Below are positions 53,676 through 62,892 of a stretch of DNA of 64,000 nucleotides, in pieces; positions within the stretch are counted from its first letter, which is position 1, and every line of letters begins with the position of its first letter. Below the pieces are notes generated by a model. The model was given only the letters and a program-made list of their open reading frames with translations, made no database searches and was not told the DNA's origin. This DNA is from Pseudomonas sp. DC1.2 (GTDB taxonomy: Bacteria > Pseudomonadota > Gammaproteobacteria > Pseudomonadales > Pseudomonadaceae): positions 1,369,001 to 1,433,000 of the forward strand of contig NZ_CP133782.1 in assembly GCF_034351645.1 (NCBI RefSeq), in the 5' to 3' direction. The position numbers were made by a program, and so were the translations under genes.

Positions 53676-53703
53676 TAAAGTTTATAGCATCCCCCGCCGA
53701 GAC
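53676..53703 (+). promoter_or_regulatory. FliA (sigma-28)-like promoter of the chemoreceptor gene
   Basis: TAAAGTTT starts at 53676 and GCCGAGAC at 53696, with 12 bases between them. This is close to the flagellar sigma-28 consensus TAAAGTTT-N11-GCCGATAA. It points to the chemoreceptor gene that starts at 53964, leaving a leader of about 250 bases that contains no other gene. FliA control is usual for chemoreceptors. Confidence 0.55.
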
Positions 53704-53963
53704 CTTTTACTGAAACGATAAACCTTGCGTCGAAACTATCCGTTTACGACGTGACGGGCACTGTCAGCCGATGTCCGCTCGGGAAGCATCCCCTTCCTGC
53801 CTCAAGCCAGCATCCGCACATTGATTTGCCGGGTAGATTGGACCTGCCCCTAAACCTGCGCCTTGGATGACGACACCGTGCTCTGGAACGTGATTGCGCT
53901 TCACTGAGCGAATATTTTTTTGTGCCTAGCGGATTGATAACGTAAGGGCGTTTGGGGCTGAAA

Positions 53964-55898
53964 ATGGCAGAAACAGCGAATTTTTTCGACAACATAAAAG
54001 TTTCCCGAAAGCTGGGAATCGGTTTTGGCGTTCTTTTGCTGGCCGTACTGGCGGTGGCTTTCGTCGGTTACAGCAGCAACAACGTTCTCGTTGATCGCTT
54101 GGACACGACGCGTCTGATCGGCACGCTTAACGACGCGGCGCAGGACATGCGCCTTACCGAGAAGCAGTACGAAGCCGCGGCAGATCCGGCATTCGTCGAG
54201 ACGTACCACACGCAGCTCAGTGTCCTACAAGACCTCACTTCAAAGGCGCAGCAGACGTTGATGCGTGCTGAAAACCGGCAAGCCTTGATGCAATTGCAAG
54301 CGAGCACCGTTGCCTACGATCAAAAGGTCAAACGCCTGATCGACACCGACAAATCGACGTCCGATGCCCTGAAACCATTGGGCGCGCTGTCCGATAAGTT
54401 CGTAGCGACTTTCTCCAGATTGCTTGAAACCACCACGGCCAGCGCCCTGGAAGTCCCCGATGCCGAACGTGTTCGTGAATTACGGACCGTGGCCGACTTG
54501 CGTAACGGTATGACGATGTTTCGCCTCATGCTGCGTCGTTACATAGCGGTCTCCAACGACGTCAACAAAAAGGTGCTGATGGAGACCACTGACGCATTCT
54601 TGAGCGATATCACTCAGTCCCGCGCCAGCCTGCCCGCCACGCTATCGAGTCAGCTTGAAGAAGCACACGCCGGTATGCGTCGCTATCGCGAGGTGCTGCT
54701 GGAAGTCTCCAGCCTGTTCGAGAAGAAGCAGAGCCTGCGCCAGCAAGTGGACCAGGAAAGTGAGGCGATGGATAAAATCCTGACGGGCTTGATGGACACC
54801 CAGCAGCGTTTGGCCCGTGAAGATCAGCGTGGCGCTTTTATTCAGGTGGCTGTTTTGACACTGGTGGCTCTATTGGTGGGCCTGTTTGCGTCGGTCATCA
54901 TCTCGCGTCAGATCACCTCACCGCTCGCACTGACGGTAGAACTGGCCCGTCGTATCGCCAAGGGCGATCTGACGGTGCAGGCCAAATCGACACGCCGCGA
55001 CGAATTGGGCGACCTGCAAAACGCGATGCAAGACATGGCGCAAAGCTTGAACACGCTTGTGCAAGGCATAGGTAGTGGTGTCACTCATATCTCCATGTCT
55101 GCCGAGAAGCTCTCGGCGATGAGTGAGCAGACCAGCGCCGGTGTTCGTCAGCAAAAAGTCGAAGTGGATCAAGTTGCCACGGCAATGCATGAAATGGCTT
55201 CTACCGTTCAGGAAGTTGCCCGCAATACCACCGACGCCTCAGCCGCTGCGACCCTGGCCGAAGAGCAGGCACGTCACGGAGGCGCGGTGGTCAAGCAGGC
55301 CACGATGCAGATCAGCGAACTTTCTCAGGCAATCGAAGCATTGGGCAGCGCCATGAGCGTCCTCGCTCAGGACAGTGAACAGATCGGTAAAGTTATTGAC
55401 GTCATCAAAGCGGTCGCCGAACAAACCAATTTGCTGGCCCTGAACGCCGCCATCGAAGCCGCACGCGCGGGTGAGCAAGGCCGTGGATTCGCGGTGGTCG
55501 CAGACGAAGTGCGTTCACTCGCCCAGCGCACGCAAGATTCGACCAAGGAAATTGAAACCCTGATTCTCGCCTTGCAGCAAGGCACGCAAGCGGCCTCTGC
55601 GCTGATGCTCTCCAGCCGCGAGCGGACACTGGACACGGTTGTTTTGGCGCAAAAAGCCGAACAAGCCATCACCGAAATCAACGAGTCCATTGGCACGATC
55701 CAGGAAATGAGCCTGCAAATTTCTGCCGCCGCTGAACAACAGAGCGCCGTGGCCGATGAGATTAATCGCAGCATCCTGAGCGTGCGTGACGTGGCCGATC
55801 AGTCCGCGGTAGCGAGTGAAGAGAGTGCCGCTGCGACGATTGAATTAGCGTCGCTGGGGAACGATTTAAAGCAGATGACGGCGCATTTCAGGACTTGA
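53964..55898 (+). CDS. Methyl-accepting chemotaxis protein
   Basis: A 644-residue transmembrane chemoreceptor. TM1 is at about residues 17-36 and TM2 at about 290-316. Between them lies a helical periplasmic sensor of some 250 residues, the size of the HBM type found in P. putida McpS, which binds organic acids. HAMP (about 317-370) and the signalling domain follow, with the tip [20 protein letters not shown]. There is no C-terminal CheR-binding pentapeptide. ATG at 53964 follows GGGGCTGAAA. The ligand is unknown; HBM assignment is from size and helicity. Confidence 0.9.
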   Translation: MAETANFFDNIKVSRKLGIGFGVLLLAVLAVAFVGYSSNNVLVDRLDTTRLIGTLNDAAQDMRLTEKQYEAAADPAFVETYHTQLSVLQDLTSKAQQTLMRAENRQALMQLQASTVAYDQKVKRLIDTDKSTSDALKPLGALSDKFVATFSRLLETTTASALEVPDAERVRELRTVADLRNGMTMFRLMLRRYIAVSNDVNKKVLMETTDAFLSDITQSRASLPATLSSQLEEAHAGMRRYREVLLEVSSLFEKKQSLRQQVDQESEAMDKILTGLMDTQQRLAREDQRGAFIQVAVLTLVALLVGLFASVIISRQITSPLALTVELARRIAKGDLTVQAKSTRRDELGDLQNAMQDMAQSLNTLVQGIGSGVTHISMSAEKLSAMSEQTSAGVRQQKVEVDQVATAMHEMASTVQEVARNTTDASAAATLAEEQARHGGAVVKQATMQISELSQAIEALGSAMSVLAQDSEQIGKVIDVIKAVAEQTNLLALNAAIEAARAGEQGRGFAVVADEVRSLAQRTQDSTKEIETLILALQQGTQAASALMLSSRERTLDTVVLAQKAEQAITEINESIGTIQEMSLQISAAAEQQSAVADEINRSILSVRDVADQSAVASEESAAATIELASLGNDLKQMTAHFRT

Positions 55899-55912
55899 GC
55901 CTTCGTTACGTT

Positions 55913-55950
55913 GGCCTTGGCGCGCGGGACTGTAACCGCGTGTCAAGGCC
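55913..55950 (+). terminator. Imperfect hairpin after the chemoreceptor gene
   Basis: GGCCTTG at 55913-55919 pairs with CAAGGCC at 55944-55950, with an inner CGCGG/CCGCG stem. It begins 14 bases after the stop. No T-run follows, so termination strength is uncertain. Confidence 0.4.
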
Positions 55951-56107
55951 GGTCGTCGACCTGCGCGCTGTAAATGAATGTTGGTCAGACGCTGCCATCA
56001 GCCTCTCAATCAGTCTATAGCGCTGATTAAGAGGACTCATTGGCCGGCATCGAATGCGAAAGTTCATGCTCGGGGCTCTTTGAGTTCAATCCGAAAGTGG
56101 TGACCGC

Positions 56108-56800
56108 ATGACTAATAAGCCGCGCATCTACACGTCCCCCTCTGCATTTCCTAATCCTCAGCGCCTGCGCCTGTTCCTGCATGAAAAGGGAATTGCGGAT
56201 CAATTCGAGGAGTTCATCTATGACATGGCGCCGGGTGGTGATCAGCGCAAATGGCCGCATACGAAGATGAACCCGTGGGGCGAAACGCCAACGTTGGCGC
56301 TGGCTGAAAATACCTATCTCTCAGAAACCGGCGCGATCGTGCGCTATCTGGATACCCTGCATCCGGGTCGAAAAATCACCGGGGATACCGCGCTGAAACA
56401 GGGGCTGGACACGATGTGGGAAAACCGTATCTGGACCCACGTCCTGTACCGGATTGTCACGATGTTTCACGTGCAGCACCAAGGCTTGGGTTCAAAACTG
56501 GAGCTGACCCATAACCCGCAATGGGGGGAGCACTGCCGTAAAGAGGCGTTGATGCATTCGGCGCTGATTGACCGTCATCTTGCCGATGGCCGCCCTTGGA
56601 TGCTCGGCGACGATGAGCCGACTTTTGCCGATATCACGCTGTGTACCGCGATTGCATTTTCGAAGTTTCCAGTCAACGCAACGCCTCTGGACGAACGATT
56701 CGAACACATCGATGCGTTTTGGAAACGTTGGCAGGCACGAAGCGCTTTCAAAGCAGCCTATGCCGATAAACGAAGCGGTATTCCAGAGCTTGATGCCTGA
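56108..56800 (+). CDS. Glutathione S-transferase family protein
   Basis: A 230-residue GST-like protein. The thioredoxin-fold N-terminal domain (about residues 4-85) begins RIYTSPSAFPNPQRLRLFLHEKG and has the conserved Pro-Thr-Leu (GETPTLAL) and glutathione-contact Glu-Thr (SETGAIVRYL). The helical C-terminal domain includes LGDDEPTFADITLCTAI with the structural Asp. A serine near residue 10 is the candidate catalytic residue. It has no operon partners, and the substrate is unknown. Confidence 0.85.
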   Translation: MTNKPRIYTSPSAFPNPQRLRLFLHEKGIADQFEEFIYDMAPGGDQRKWPHTKMNPWGETPTLALAENTYLSETGAIVRYLDTLHPGRKITGDTALKQGLDTMWENRIWTHVLYRIVTMFHVQHQGLGSKLELTHNPQWGEHCRKEALMHSALIDRHLADGRPWMLGDDEPTFADITLCTAIAFSKFPVNATPLDERFEHIDAFWKRWQARSAFKAAYADKRSGIPELDA

Positions 56801-56946
56801 GAAGTCGATGCGCGGAGTCGGCGTTCTAATTCGCAGGCTGCAAGTCAGGACAGCATGGTGTTTTGAGGGTGATGTGAGAGGGGTGGTCCGGATTGGATGC
56901 GTGCAGCGCAAGAGGCGGGCGAAAGCCCTGTTTCAGAAGAGGAGAA

Positions 56947-57020
56947 TGGAGCGGATGGTGGGAATCGAACCCACGTTAGCAGCTTGGGAAGCTGCAGTTC
57001 TACCATTAAACTACACCCGC
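56947..57020 (-). tRNA. tRNA-Gly (anticodon CCC)
   Basis: The reverse strand from 57020 folds as a 74-base tRNA: acceptor GCGGGTG with CATCCGC, D-arm with the invariant AATGGTAGA, anticodon stem GCAGC/GCTGC around loop TTCCCAA giving CCC, and T-arm GTGGGTTCGATTCCCAC. The encoded 3' end is TCCA. It reads glycine codon GGG. No att-like repeat or integrase is seen beside it. Confidence 0.95.
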
Positions 57021-57058
57021 TTGTATCGATCCTGCTTCGCGTCTGAGACAAGGACCTG

Positions 57059-57262
57059 TTACTGATCCTCGTTATCAGCCTGAGAGGCTGGAACAGTGTC
57101 ATGAAATGACTCCCGCTCAGAACGGCTGACTTTGTACCAGATCTGTTCGGGGATTTGAAGTTTTTCTTTGCGCTTGATGCGTTTAGCGTCGATGGCGAGG
57201 CTGAATGTCGGTCTACCGTGGGCACGCCGCGTACTCGAAAGTGCAGGGCGGGTCGTGCTCAC
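57059..57262 (-). CDS. Possible small hypothetical protein between phaG and tRNA-Gly
   Basis: A 67-residue frame starts with GTG 12 bases after the phaG stop. Its second half (AIDAKRIKRKEKLQIPEQIWYKVSRSERESF) reads like a real basic, helical protein, and codon choice is ordinary for the genome. The start is doubtful because no ribosome binding site precedes the GTG. It might be a coupled downstream gene of phaG or the remnant of a longer one. Confidence 0.4.
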   Translation of the reverse strand: MSTTRPALSSTRRAHGRPTFSLAIDAKRIKRKEKLQIPEQIWYKVSRSERESFHDTVPASQADNEDQ

Positions 57263-57274
57263 GGTGACTGGGTT

Positions 57275-58159
57275 TCAGATGGCCAGTGCATGCTGGTGCT
57301 GGACATATTGGTAGCGTGTTCGGCTGACCTGCGGCGTCGGCTTCAGAAAACCCAGCAGGGCGTTTTGGCTATCTCGGCAGGCGGTTTTGTGTTCCATGTC
57401 GAGGAAGTGCCCAGTGGCTTGCAGGGTACTGAAGGTGGCCTGTTGCACATGGTTGGCGAATAACCGGGCGCCCTCGGCGGCGGTGTATTCGTCCCATTCG
57501 CCATTGATGAACAGCACCGGTACGTTGATGTTCTCGGCAGCCTTGAGAAAACACTGACGGTCACTGTGCAACAGGTCGTTGATGTGGAAGTGCATCTGCC
57601 CGTACTCATGCTCGGCCAGGTTGCTTACGTGACGATAGTTGAAGCGTTTAAACAGCGACGGCAGGTGTTTGCCGATGGTGCTGTTGACCAGGTTGCCGAC
57701 CCGGTCGCCGTCTCGGCAGCCCAGGTAGTCGACGCCGCGCTCAAGGTAATCGAGCATGTGCGCGTTGATCTCCGGGGAGAACGAACTGATCACGGCTTTT
57801 TCGATGCGCCGTGGCCGTTGGGCGAGGGCGACCAAGGTGGCTGCGCCCCCCCAGGAAAAAGACAGCACGTGTTCAGCGGCGAAGTGGTCGATCAGCTCCA
57901 GCAATATCTGCCCTTCGACTTCCTTGGTGAGCAATTTCTCATGCCGGTTGTGGGCTTTTGACTTGCCCGCATAGGGCTGGTCGTAGCAAACAACGTTGAA
58001 CTGCGGATGAAGGTTTTTCACGGTCTGTGCAAACGACGCTGTCGTGGCCATCGAGCCGTTAACCAGAATAATGGTCTTCTCTGCGGCGTCTGCGCGATAG
58101 AACTCCGTGTAAACCCGATACTGACCCTGTATATCCAGCACAGCGATTTCTGGCCTCAT
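57275..58159 (-). CDS. phaG: PhaG, (R)-3-hydroxyacyl-ACP thioesterase / transacylase
   Basis: A 294-residue alpha/beta hydrolase nearly identical at its start to P. putida PhaG (MRPEIAVLDIQGQYRVYTEF). It diverts (R)-3-hydroxyacyl chains from fatty-acid synthesis to medium-chain polyhydroxyalkanoate and is related to RhlA of rhamnolipid synthesis. The nucleophile is Ser102 in FSWGG, with Asp in GEWDEYT and His in GHFLDME. ATG at 58159 has an AGGAG site; the frame upstream to 58339 is unrelated. A palindrome lies about 200 bases upstream. The PHA synthase genes are not in the window. Confidence 0.93.
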   Translation of the reverse strand: MRPEIAVLDIQGQYRVYTEFYRADAAEKTIILVNGSMATTASFAQTVKNLHPQFNVVCYDQPYAGKSKAHNRHEKLLTKEVEGQILLELIDHFAAEHVLSFSWGGAATLVALAQRPRRIEKAVISSFSPEINAHMLDYLERGVDYLGCRDGDRVGNLVNSTIGKHLPSLFKRFNYRHVSNLAEHEYGQMHFHINDLLHSDRQCFLKAAENINVPVLFINGEWDEYTAAEGARLFANHVQQATFSTLQATGHFLDMEHKTACRDSQNALLGFLKPTPQVSRTRYQYVQHQHALAI

Positions 58160-58359
58160 GTCATAAGACTCCTGGCGAGCGGGTATGCGCGCAAATAACA
58201 TTGCACGAGCTATGTGACAGGTAGGCATACGCCTGGAATGTGGAGGCCCATGTCGATCCGGTAAGGCAGGTCGACGGGTATTGTTATAGGCGGGCAGTCT
58301 GCCGGGGTAATACGGAACCTGAGGGTTCGCTGCCGGCAAAAAGTTTCTTAGAAGTAGGG

Positions 58360-58377
58360 TGTGACCAGTCGGTCACA
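58360..58377. promoter_or_regulatory. Palindrome upstream of phaG
   Basis: TGTGACC-AGTC-GGTCACA at 58360-58377 is a perfect 7-bp inverted repeat in the 310-base gap between phaG and rsuA. Its dyad form resembles operators of TetR- or GntR-type lipid regulators. Which protein binds it cannot be told from the window. The rest of the gap shows no gene. Confidence 0.4.
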
Positions 58378-58470
58378 TTCTGGCCGACGTCCTGATTCAA
58401 GCAGGGGGAAGGGCATCGCGCAAGTGTCATGGGCGAATTGTTCGGCAACTTCTGCTGAGTGGTCATGCGC

Positions 58471-59163
58471 TTAGATCAATTGGATCTCTTCGGTGCGCAG
58501 CATGCGGTATTCGCCCGGTTTCAGCGCGCTGTCGAGCACCAGCGGGCCCATGCTTTCACGGTGCAGACGCAGCACTTTATTGTCGAAGTGGCCGAACATC
58601 CGCTTCACTTGGTGATAACGACCTTCAACAATGCTCAGTCGCGCTGATTTTGCTCCCAGCAGCAACAGTTCGGCAGGTTGAGTCGTCAGGTCTTCAAAGG
58701 CGAAGTACAGCCCTTCGCTGAACTTGATCGCATACTCTGGGCCAATGTCCTGTTCGGTCTCGACGTAATAAACCTTGGGCAGTTTGGTTTGCGGCTGGGT
58801 CAGGCGCCGCGACCAACTGCCGTCGTTGGTGAGTAGCATGAGCCCCGTGGTGTTGAAGTCCAGGCGCCCGGCAATGTGCAGATCATCCTTGTCCGGCTCA
58901 TCAATCAAGTCGAGAACCGTCGGGTGTTGCGGGTCGCGGGTCGCGCTGACGCAGCCTGGCGGCTTGTGCAGCATGAAGTAGCGCGCGGGTTTACCGGCTT
59001 GCAGCACCTCATCGTCGACTTCCACACGGCTGAACTCCAGCACCTCTGCGTGTGGGTCGCTGACGACTTTGGCGTCGATGCGCACGCGCTTTTCCGCCAG
59101 CAACAGACGCACTTGCTGGCGGTTGAAACGCGGCAGGTTGCTGAGGAAACGGTCAACGCGCAT
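58471..59163 (-). CDS. rsuA: 16S rRNA pseudouridine(516) synthase
   Basis: A 230-residue pseudouridine synthase of the RsuA/RluB/E/F family that modifies U516 of 16S rRNA. An S4-like RNA-binding domain (about residues 1-50) precedes the catalytic domain, where Asp102 in GRLDFNTTGL is the nucleophile. HKPPGCVSATRD and GRYHQVKRMF are also conserved. ATG at 59163. It leads towards phaG on the same strand and follows the cysteine-rich protein gene. Confidence 0.92.
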   Translation of the reverse strand: MRVDRFLSNLPRFNRQQVRLLLAEKRVRIDAKVVSDPHAEVLEFSRVEVDDEVLQAGKPARYFMLHKPPGCVSATRDPQHPTVLDLIDEPDKDDLHIAGRLDFNTTGLMLLTNDGSWSRRLTQPQTKLPKVYYVETEQDIGPEYAIKFSEGLYFAFEDLTTQPAELLLLGAKSARLSIVEGRYHQVKRMFGHFDNKVLRLHRESMGPLVLDSALKPGEYRMLRTEEIQLI

Positions 59164-59196
59164 GGCTACAGGTCGGTGGGAAGAGGACCGCGCATC

Positions 59197-59415
59197 TTAC
59201 GGGATCCGTCGACCGGCCGCTTGCAACTGTACCTCGACCTGCGCGCAACGAGGGCATAGGCAGGCGATGTCCCGCAGCTCGACCGGCAGGGCTTCGAGCA
59301 CCGCCGGGTCAATGTTGACGCCGAAGCACCAACAGGCACGGTCGGCGGTTCGCGGGTCGGCCAGACTACAGTCGTTGGGTGCGCCGCAGGCCGGGCAGAG
59401 GTCGGGCTTTTTCAT
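59197..59415 (-). CDS. Cysteine-rich CWC family protein, 72 residues
   Basis: A short protein with CPACGAPNDCSLAD near the start, the ACWCFGVNI core that names the CWC family, and ACLCPRCAQ at the end. The paired cysteines suggest one or two zinc sites. The role is unknown. It lies six bases after the diguanylate cyclase stop and 33 bases before rsuA, so co-transcription is likely. Confidence 0.85.
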   Translation of the reverse strand: MKKPDLCPACGAPNDCSLADPRTADRACWCFGVNIDPAVLEALPVELRDIACLCPRCAQVEVQLQAAGRRIP

Positions 59416-59421
59416 CCACGG

Positions 59422-60909
59422 TTATTCATAAATGGAGTGGGGCATTTCCACGCAGGTACGGTTACGGCCGGCTTGCTTCGCCCGGTACATTGCATGATCT
59501 GCCCGAGACAGCAGCGTGTGCAAGGTTTCATGCGGTTGCAGGGTGGTCAGGCCGATACTCACGGTCAGATGCAGTTCGTTACCGTGGTAGGCATAACGTT
59601 GCTTTTCTACATGCTGACGAATTTTTTCGGCGATCATCAGGCCGGTCTCACCGTCGGTGTCCTTAAGCAGCACGATAAATTCCTCACCGCCCCACCGGCA
59701 GACGATGTCGCAGTGGCGCAGGCAACTCTCCAGGTCCCTGGCGAAACCGATCAGCACCTGATCACCCGCCAAGTGGCCGAAGGTATCGTTCAACGCCTTG
59801 AAATGGTCCAGGTCGAGCAGCAATGCTGTCAGCGGTTTCGGTTCGCGCTGAGCCTCATGCATCGCTTGCGCGGCCAATAGATCAAAGCCGCGACGGTTGG
59901 GCAGTTCGGTCAGGCTGTCGAGGGTGGCCTGGGCCTGAATCTTACGCTGGTAGCGTTTGATCACCCGATTGAGCAAGGCCAGTACAGCCAACGTGATCAC
60001 TAGGCAGATCAGCAGATTGAGGTACAGCGACTGGCGAATGTCACTGAGCGCGCCGTCTTCGCGCTTATCGACGAACAGGTACCAGTTCAGCTCTGGAATG
60101 AACCGCACATTGAGGAAATGTGCCTGGCCCTGGGCGGAATATTCGAAGCTGCCGCTGTGGGGTTTGGGCAACTGGCTGGTCAGGGTTTTCATGCTGTCGA
60201 GTTCCCCCAGCGTCAGGCCGGCCCTGGCGCCTTGGGGACCGCCCTCGGCACCGGTGAGTACCAGACGGCCAAAAGTGTCGACGAAATACACGCTGCGTTG
60301 GTAGCGCTGTTGGTACTTGTCGATGAGTTTGATCACCGCATCGACCGTCAGACCGACACCGGCGGCGCCGATGAAACGATTGTTGTAGTCGTAGACCTTG
60401 TAGTTGATGAAGACGGTCAGGTTGTCTTTGTTGGCCATGTCCGGATCGACGTTGATCTCGTAGGGTTTTTTCATGTCGCGAACGCGGAAGTACCAGGCAT
60501 CCCGAGGCTCGTCGGCCTTGATTTGCTTGAGCACGCCTTTGGCGTGGTAGTAGGTCAGGCTGCTGTTGGAGATGAAAAACGCGGTGTAGGCGCCGTAGTG
60601 CGTCATCACCTCGTTGAGGTAGCGAGTCATCTGGTCAGGGTTGTGTTCGCCGTTGACCACCCAATCGCGCATAAACGTGTCGCGGGACATCATCGACGAA
60701 ATCAGGATCGGTCTGACGAGGTCTTTCTGGATTTCCGAGTAGACCGTGTCGGACGTCAGTGGCAATTCGGTGTTGACGATGTTGTCGCGGATCGAGGCTC
60801 GAGAAGCGTAGTAACTGAGAAAAGATGTCGCGAGGAAACCGGCGCCCAGTAACGCTATCAGCGTGAGGACCAACGAACGTTGGGAATAGAGCGGCGAGCG
60901 AAGCGGCAT
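59422..60909 (-). CDS. Membrane sensor diguanylate cyclase (Cache-GGDEF)
   Basis: A 495-residue protein that should make cyclic di-GMP. TM1 is at about residues 12-32, a double-Cache-like periplasmic sensor follows (about 35-285), and TM2 (NLLICLVITLAVLALLNRVI) leads to the GGDEF domain (about 325-490). The active-site motif is WGGEEF, and an RHCD inhibitory site lies five residues before it, so product feedback is expected. I chose ATG 60909; the frame extends to 61032 but that part is not membrane-like. The signal sensed is unknown. Confidence 0.9.
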   Translation of the reverse strand: MPLRSPLYSQRSLVLTLIALLGAGFLATSFLSYYASRASIRDNIVNTELPLTSDTVYSEIQKDLVRPILISSMMSRDTFMRDWVVNGEHNPDQMTRYLNEVMTHYGAYTAFFISNSSLTYYHAKGVLKQIKADEPRDAWYFRVRDMKKPYEINVDPDMANKDNLTVFINYKVYDYNNRFIGAAGVGLTVDAVIKLIDKYQQRYQRSVYFVDTFGRLVLTGAEGGPQGARAGLTLGELDSMKTLTSQLPKPHSGSFEYSAQGQAHFLNVRFIPELNWYLFVDKREDGALSDIRQSLYLNLLICLVITLAVLALLNRVIKRYQRKIQAQATLDSLTELPNRRGFDLLAAQAMHEAQREPKPLTALLLDLDHFKALNDTFGHLAGDQVLIGFARDLESCLRHCDIVCRWGGEEFIVLLKDTDGETGLMIAEKIRQHVEKQRYAYHGNELHLTVSIGLTTLQPHETLHTLLSRADHAMYRAKQAGRNRTCVEMPHSIYE

Positions 60910-61017
60910 GGTGGTTCCGTTGGCAGTGACCCGATGAAAGCATTCTAGTGGCACGGCGCAGAAATAACCGCTGCATTTGTGCGGGTGCCTGCCATCAATC
61001 TCTGTCGCCTGGAGGGG

Positions 61018-61083
61018 CCTCTTCGCGGGCAAGCCTGCACACAGGTTATGCGCAGGCCCGGTGGGCGGGCTCGCCCGCGAATC
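61018..61083. repeat. REP-like palindromes between the cyclase and allophanate hydrolase genes
   Basis: CTTCGCGGGCAAGCCTGCAC near 61021 and GGGCGGGCTCGCCCGCGAAT near 61055 are inverse-related REP units with GCGGGC/GCCCGC symmetry. They lie directly after the allophanate hydrolase stop on the reverse strand and may help end that transcript. Confidence 0.55.
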
Positions 61084-61089
61084 GTGGGA

Positions 61090-62868
61090 TCACCGCTGAT
61101 CTGTCAGGTACGCACGCCACCCGCCGAAATGGCTGATATGGGTTGCCCCTTCTAACCCATAGCCTTCACAAATAAAGCCGCTCTCCCAGCGTCCGTCCGC
61201 CAGTTGCACCTTGCCCAACCCCAGCGGTGCTGGAATTCCGGTCAAAAACGACCCCAGCTCACGGCTCGGCAGTTCCCACACTTCCACCGCAATCGCCACG
61301 CCACCGTCCTTCACTCGCACCATGCCCGGCCGCAACGGCGGGCCACCGGCCAACGCATACAGTTGATAGTCCGGTGAACTGAACGTCGTCTCGATCAGTC
61401 GGGCCCCACGCTGCTTGAGTTGACCATTCAACGCCAGCCCGTCCAGGTGCGCGCCACACACCACCAACCGTGCGCGATCATGGCGGGCGGCTGTCGTCGG
61501 CGCCGTTACCGCCAAGCCTTGCAGGCGCTGCAACCCGTGCGCGACGCTCAGCAGGAACTGATCGGTAAACGCTCGGCCAAACAGCGTCACCCCCCATGGC
61601 AGCCCGTTGCCCATGAAACCGCTGGGGACGGCGACGGCGGCGTAATCGAGCAGGTTCATGAAATTGGTGTAATAGCCCAGCTCCGAATTACGCAGTACGG
61701 GCTCAGCCGCCAGTTCGGCCAATGTAACGGCACGGCCAATGGTGGGTGTGACGACGCAGTCGAGGCCTTCCAGCGCCTGGTCGCACAGCGCTTTCAAGAC
61801 TTGCAGTCGATACTGCGCACGGAAGGTCTGCACGCCCGTTACTGCTGGGGCTTTGGCCAGTACCGCGCGTATTACCGGCAGCACCGCCTCCGGGTGTTGC
61901 TCCATCAACTCGCCGGCGACGCTGTAGCGCTCGGCCACCCAAGGCCCTTCATAGAGCAGCTGCGCCGCTTCGAGGAACGGCGACAGATCCAGCTCGACCG
62001 CTTCACCGCCTATGGCTTTGAGGTGGTCGATGGCATCGCCGAACAACAACGGGCCTTCGGGGCAGCCGAAAAACTCGAGGTCCTGAGCTCGGGGCACGCC
62101 GAAACGAAACGCGCCAGCCGCGCCAAATGCACCGCCGTCGTTCCACGACGGATTGCTGCGACTGTAGGCATCCCGGGGGTCGAGGTGCGCGAGGAGTGCC
62201 AGCAATTGGCTGGCTTCTTGAGCGGTCGCGGTGAAGGTCGTTACACAATCCAGCGTGCGACAGGCCGGCAACACTCCCGCCGTGGAAATCAACCCTTTGG
62301 TCGCTTTCAAACCCACCAGATTGTTCAGCGCTGCCGGCACGCGACCCGAGCCCGCCGTGTCCGTACCGAGGGCGAAACTCGCCACGCCCAATGCCACGGC
62401 CAAGGAAGAACCCGCACTGGAACCGCCCGACGGATAGGTCGGCAAGACACTGTTGGGGCATGCCCCGTAAGGCGAGCGGCTGCCGTTAAGGCCAGTAGCG
62501 AATTGGTCGAGATTGGTTTTTCCTAGCGCAATCGCGCCCAGCGCCAGCAACTGCTCGACGACCGTCGCCGAATGCTGCGGCACAAACGCAAACGTCGGGC
62601 ACGCAGCGGTGGTGGGAATGCCCGCCAGGTCGATGTTGTCCTTAATGGCGAAGGGCACGCCGTACAGCGGCAGACTGTCGAGGTCGCGCCCCTCGAGTGC
62701 GGCCAGATAGGGCTCCAATTCCTCGACGCTGAGCAAATGGATGAACAGGTGGTAGTCCGGATTCAGCGCCGCGGCTTTTTCCCGCAGGCTCAGTAGCAGT
62801 TCCCGAGGTGTGGTGTGGCCGTCGCGGTAGGCACTGCGCAGGGCGTCAAGTTGCAGATCGACGTTCAT
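61090..62868 (-). CDS. atzF: Allophanate hydrolase
   Basis: A 592-residue amidase-signature enzyme that splits allophanate into CO2 and two ammonia. The Ser-Ser-Lys triad is Lys76 (FAIKDNID), Ser150 (PSGGSSAGSS) and Ser174 (GTDTAGSGR). A separate C-terminal domain (about residues 470-590, RLVVCGAHLDGLALNGQL) is typical of AtzF and DUR1,2-type proteins. ATG at 62868. It lies 24 bases after the urea carboxylase gene on the same strand, forming the urea amidolyase pair used for urea or guanidine-derived nitrogen. Confidence 0.93.
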   Translation of the reverse strand: MNVDLQLDALRSAYRDGHTTPRELLLSLREKAAALNPDYHLFIHLLSVEELEPYLAALEGRDLDSLPLYGVPFAIKDNIDLAGIPTTAACPTFAFVPQHSATVVEQLLALGAIALGKTNLDQFATGLNGSRSPYGACPNSVLPTYPSGGSSAGSSLAVALGVASFALGTDTAGSGRVPAALNNLVGLKATKGLISTAGVLPACRTLDCVTTFTATAQEASQLLALLAHLDPRDAYSRSNPSWNDGGAFGAAGAFRFGVPRAQDLEFFGCPEGPLLFGDAIDHLKAIGGEAVELDLSPFLEAAQLLYEGPWVAERYSVAGELMEQHPEAVLPVIRAVLAKAPAVTGVQTFRAQYRLQVLKALCDQALEGLDCVVTPTIGRAVTLAELAAEPVLRNSELGYYTNFMNLLDYAAVAVPSGFMGNGLPWGVTLFGRAFTDQFLLSVAHGLQRLQGLAVTAPTTAARHDRARLVVCGAHLDGLALNGQLKQRGARLIETTFSSPDYQLYALAGGPPLRPGMVRVKDGGVAIAVEVWELPSRELGSFLTGIPAPLGLGKVQLADGRWESGFICEGYGLEGATHISHFGGWRAYLTDQR

Positions 62869-62892
62869 GATTTGATCCTTTTTGAAATGGGT

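Noticed and set aside
56947..57020. tRNA-Gly as an integration site for a genomic island
   Set aside because: No integrase, no repeated tRNA 3' end and ordinary core genes on both sides.
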